This document shows positions 39,069-41,231 of a DNA stretch of 41,231 bases, one piece after another (within the stretch, counting starts at the first letter, position 1; each line of letters starts with the position of its first letter). A model generated the notes under the pieces. It ran no database searches and was not told the DNA's origin. It saw only the letters and a list, made by a program, of their open reading frames with translations. The translations under genes and the position numbers were made by a program. This DNA is from JANMAT01 sp031359995 (GTDB lineage Bacteria; Actinomycetota; Acidimicrobiia; Acidimicrobiales; Ilumatobacteraceae), in the NCBI GenBank assembly GCA_031359995.1, contig JANMAT010000096.1, positions 1 to 41,231 on the forward strand, given 5' to 3'.

Positions 39069-40442
39069 TCAGGAGACCAGCGCCTCCACGAAGCTGCGGT
39101 ACACGTCGGTGGCGAAGGCGATGTCGTCGTCGGTGTGCATGACCGACACCAACCACTGCTCGTCGAGACCGGGTGGTAGCAGGATGCCGCGATTGATGCC
39201 CCAGATCCAGTGGGCGAAGGCCAGGTCGAAGTCGGTGGCCTTGTAGTCGCGATAGTTGCGGACCGGCGTCACCGAATACGTGATGCACCCCTTGGCACCG
39301 AGTTGCACGGTGTGGGCCGGCAGCGAGTGGCGAGTGATGAGCTCGTCGCAGTTGGCCAGGAAGCGGGCGTTGCGGTCGGCCGCTTCCCGGGTGGCCTCCG
39401 GCGTGCACACCTCGGCCAGCACGGCGCGGGCGGCGGCCATGACGAGTGGGTTGCCGTTGTAGGTGCCCAGGTGCAGCACCCGACCCGACGACACGCCGTC
39501 CATGACCTCACGCGTACCACCGAAGGCGCCCACGGGCAGGCCGCCGCCGATCGACTTGGCCAGGCACACCAGGTCGGGCGTCACCCCGAAGTAGCCGGTC
39601 GCGCCGTGGTAGCCGGCGGTGATGCCGGTCTTCACCTCGTCGAAGATGAGCATGGTGCCGTAGCGGTTGGTGATCTCGCGCACCGCCTGCAGGTAGCCGT
39701 CCTTCGGCAGGCAGATGCCGATGTTCTCCATGGCCGGCTCCACGATGAAGGCGGCGACGTCGCCCCGGGCCAGCACCCGCTCGAGCGCATCGGCGTCGTT
39801 GTAGGGGATGACCAGGGTGTCCATCAGGACGTGCGATGTGAGGCCCGCGGTGGCGGGCACCGGCGTGGGGTTGTCGGCCGGACCGGCCTTGTCGAGGGGC
39901 GGCTTCATGGAGACCATGACCTCGTCGTGGTGGCCGTGGTATCCGCCCTCGACCTTCACGATCTTGTCGCGGCCGGTGGCGGCGCGGGCCACGCGGATGG
40001 CGTCCATCGTGGCCTCGGTGCCCGAGTTCGTGAACCGCCACATGGGCAGCCCGTAGCGCTCGGCCAGGAGCTCGGCGACGACGGCGTTGTCCTCGCAGGG
40101 CGTGACGAACAGGGTGCCGTGGTCGAGTTGGGCCTCGATCGCCCGGCGCACGGCCGGATGCATGTGCCCGGCGAACAGGGCGCCGTAGCCCATGTTGAAG
40201 TCGAGGTAACGGTTGCCGTCGACGTCGACGAGCCACGAGCCCTGGGCCGATGCGGCCACGACCGGATGCGGGTCGTAGGCCTGGAAGGACGAGGGCACCC
40301 CCATGGGCAGGCTGCGGCGGGCGCGCTCGGTCGCCGCCTGCGAGCGCTGCGTGCGCCCGGTGTAGGTGGCGAGCTCGACGGCCGTGATGGCGCGTGCCCG
40401 TCGGGCGAGATCGGCGGTGGACAGGGATTCTGTTGTCATCAT
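39069..40442 (-). CDS. Class III aminotransferase, glutamate-1-semialdehyde aminomutase-like
   Basis: 457 residues. PLP fold class I with K296 in LAKSIGGGLPVGAFGG, the NSGTEATMDAIRVARA phosphate-binding segment (139-154), HGHHDE, and IFDEVKTG (266-273). The core resembles HemL, which makes 5-aminolevulinate for heme, but the usual PGGVNSPVRA start is replaced by PMGVPSSFQAYDPHP, and a 40-residue N-terminal extension is present, so a different amino-donor reaction is possible. No other heme gene is nearby. GAGGA lies 6 nt before ATG 40442. A perfect 16-bp inverted repeat sits directly upstream. DUF983 follows after 22 bp. Confidence 0.85.
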   Translation of the reverse strand: MMTTESLSTADLARRARAITAVELATYTGRTQRSQAATERARRSLPMGVPSSFQAYDPHPVVAASAQGSWLVDVDGNRYLDFNMGYGALFAGHMHPAVRRAIEAQLDHGTLFVTPCEDNAVVAELLAERYGLPMWRFTNSGTEATMDAIRVARAATGRDKIVKVEGGYHGHHDEVMVSMKPPLDKAGPADNPTPVPATAGLTSHVLMDTLVIPYNDADALERVLARGDVAAFIVEPAMENIGICLPKDGYLQAVREITNRYGTMLIFDEVKTGITAGYHGATGYFGVTPDLVCLAKSIGGGLPVGAFGGTREVMDGVSSGRVLHLGTYNGNPLVMAAARAVLAEVCTPEATREAADRNARFLANCDELITRHSLPAHTVQLGAKGCITYSVTPVRNYRDYKATDFDLAFAHWIWGINRGILLPPGLDEQWLVSVMHTDDDIAFATDVYRSFVEALVS

Positions 40443-40456
40443 GGCAATTCCTCGCG

Positions 40457-40494
40457 GGATTCCGTTGTCGAGAGCCTACTCGACAACGGAATCC
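40457..40494. promoter_or_regulatory. Perfect 16-bp inverted repeat in the aminotransferase promoter
   Basis: The arms 40457-40472 and 40479-40494 are exact reverse complements (inner parts TTGTCGAG and CTCGACAA) around a 6-bp spacer. On the minus strand that spacer reads TAGGCT, a good -10. The repeat starts 4 bp past the ribosome binding site of the aminotransferase gene. A dimeric repressor bound here would cover the -10; as RNA it would also fold strongly. Confidence 0.75.
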
Positions 40495-40556
40495 GGCGGA
40501 ACACCCGTCTGCGGAGGTGTTTGGAACCGATTCGGACGGACCTGGCCGGGTGTGCG

Positions 40557-40562
40557 TAAGAT
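40557..40562 (+). promoter_or_regulatory. -10 element of tRNA-His
   Basis: TAAGAT lies 11 nt before the G-1 of tRNA-His. No good -35 is present at 17 bp; TTCGGA lies 20 bp upstream. Confidence 0.45.
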
Positions 40563-40573
40563 TGGATCTCCCT

Positions 40574-40648
40574 GGTGGCCGTAGCTCAGTTGGTTAGAGC
40601 GACAGGTTGTGGCCCTGTAGGTCGGGGGTTCAATTCCCCTCGGTCACC
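40574..40648 (+). tRNA. tRNA-His (anticodon GTG)
   Basis: Full cloverleaf: acceptor GTGGCCG with CGGTCAC, D arm with AGCTCAGTTGGTTAGAGC, anticodon stem ACAGG/CCTGT around TTGTGGC (anticodon GTG), T arm with GGTTCAATTCC. G at 40574 pairs with discriminator C at 40648, the G-1:C73 identity pair of tRNA-His. CCA is not encoded. Confidence 0.95.
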
Positions 40649-40699
40649 CCAGGTCGCCTTTGGCGGGAGCGCAGTGCGCTCTCTACACTCGGCGGCCCT

Positions 40700-40771
40700 G
40701 CGCCTCTAGCTCAATGGCAGAGCAACGGACTCTTAATCCGCAGGTTCTGGGTTCGACTCCCAGGGGGCGCA
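40700..40771 (+). tRNA. tRNA-Lys (anticodon CTT)
   Basis: Acceptor GCGCCTC with GGGGCGC (one G-U pair), D arm AGCTCAATGGCAGAGC, anticodon loop CTCTTAA (anticodon CTT) with stem ACGGA/TCCGC, T arm CTGGG/CCCAG around TTCGACT, discriminator A. CCA is not encoded. It is 51 bp after tRNA-His and probably on the same transcript. Confidence 0.95.
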
Positions 40772-41231
40772 CAAAAGACCTGGTCAGCGGGGGTGGCCGA
40801 GAGACCATCCCGTTCCACTGAGCAGCACAGCCAAGATTTCGTCGACGAAGTGCTTGAAATCGGGCCTGTGAGCCGGGACGATGCGTTCGCCGCTCATCCA
40901 AGATTCTTGTTGGTACTCGTTGGTACCAGTCGGACAGAGCGCAACGGATGCCCGCCGGCACGACGTTTGCGCAGGTCACCGGGGTGCGAGGGTCACGCGC
41001 CGATCCAAGATTCTGTCCAAGAATCCGTTGCTCGCCAACCGACGACGAGCGCCGAGGCGCGCGAAATACTGCGCTCGACCCTTCGAGGCGCGCGGCCGAG
41101 CCGGCCGCTGGGTTCGACTCGAGGGGCGACCGCATCGATTGCTCGACCGCTGTGCGTAGCGGCCCGGGCTCCTACGTCACGCCGCCCGCCTGGACCGTTG
41201 ATCGCAGACGCGGTCGCCTGTTGGCGTCGGC
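40772..41231. other. Gene-free region after the tRNAs with short repeats
   Basis: No credible gene on either strand. It contains a 13-nt exact copy of part of the tRNA-Lys T arm (41108-41120), two CCAAGATTCT copies (near 40899 and 41013), and a GTTGGTAC pair separated by 2 bp (near 40910-40930). These could be old integration or recombination scars; no integrase gene is in the window. Confidence 0.6.
41108..41120 (+). repeat. Partial copy of the tRNA-Lys 3' region
   Basis: CTGGGTTCGACTC matches tRNA-Lys 40747-40759 exactly, 361 bp downstream. The bases that follow (GAGGGGCG) are similar to but not the same as the tRNA 3' end. It may be half of an attachment site or a decayed tRNA fragment. 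Confidence 0.55.

Noticed and set aside
40683..41135. Minus-strand frame of 150 codons across tRNA-Lys
   Set aside because: Its last 30 residues are the known artefact produced by translating the antisense of a tRNA gene.
1..41231. CRISPR arrays, insertion sequences and prophage genes
   Set aside because: No regular direct-repeat/spacer array, transposase or phage structural protein was seen on either strand.

Overview
The window comes from a high-GC actinobacterium. Four things point there: a 13E12/DUF222-type HNH endonuclease fragment, a class II (B12-dependent) ribonucleotide reductase, SOS boxes of the form CGAAC-N4-GTTCG, and a gene order recA ... miaB-miaA-dapF-hflX-dapC ... lexA/LysM/nrdR that matches the recA-lexA region of mycobacteria and relatives. 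The mix of lifestyle genes (secreted phosphatase/nucleotidase, F420-type LLM oxidoreductase, fatty-acid CoA ligase) suggests a free-living member, perhaps of the Acidimicrobiia. That placement is an inference and was not tested.

Left half (1-23000), mixed accessory and housekeeping genes: the 3' end of an HNH endonuclease gene; two c-di-GMP genes in one minus-strand unit, one intact (PAS-PAS-GGDEF-EAL) and one degenerate in both catalytic domains; a PIG-L deacetylase divergent from an ACT-domain protein; an acyl-CoA synthetase; thymidine kinase; a secreted SGNH/sialate-esterase-like protein; an ATP-dependent DNA ligase (LigB type) divergent from a TetR regulator; an adjacent CDP-alcohol phosphotransferase and cytidylyltransferase; a 1234-residue secreted fusion of an alkaline-phosphatase-like domain with a 5'-nucleotidase; a large protein of unknown function; a TetR regulator divergent from a 4-hydroxybutyryl-CoA-dehydratase-like flavoprotein that lacks the Fe-S ligands; rearranged remains of a CaiB/BaiF CoA-transferase; and an LLM oxidoreductase.

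Right half (23100-40450), a conserved DNA-repair, nucleotide, lysine and tRNA-modification block: nrdJ with a strong promoter and an NrdR-box palindrome; nrdR; a LysM cell-division inhibitor-like gene (Rv2719c/ChiZ position) divergent from lexA with up to four SOS boxes between them; dapE, a CAP-domain lipoprotein, a proline-rich membrane protein, dapC, hflX, dapF, miaA and miaB, tightly packed and partly overlapping; a Uma2-family protein where recX usually sits; recA with its own SOS box; a DUF983 protein; and a GSAM-like aminotransferase whose promoter carries a perfect 16-bp inverted repeat. The window ends with tRNA-His, tRNA-Lys and a gene-free stretch that contains a partial copy of the tRNA-Lys 3' end.

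How it fits together: LexA probably controls lexA, the LysM gene and recA through the boxes seen here. NrdR probably controls nrdJ. The three dap genes supply meso-diaminopimelate and lysine by the succinylase route, and MiaA and MiaB make ms2i6A37 in tRNA. Several genes have a TANNNT -10 hexamer only 6-7 nt before ATG, which suggests leaderless mRNAs. No CRISPR array, insertion sequence or complete phage module was found. The strongest candidates for something unusual are the I-site-retaining degenerate GGDEF-EAL protein, the DapF with Ser at the catalytic Cys position, the flavoprotein without cluster ligands, and the inverted-repeat promoter of the aminotransferase.
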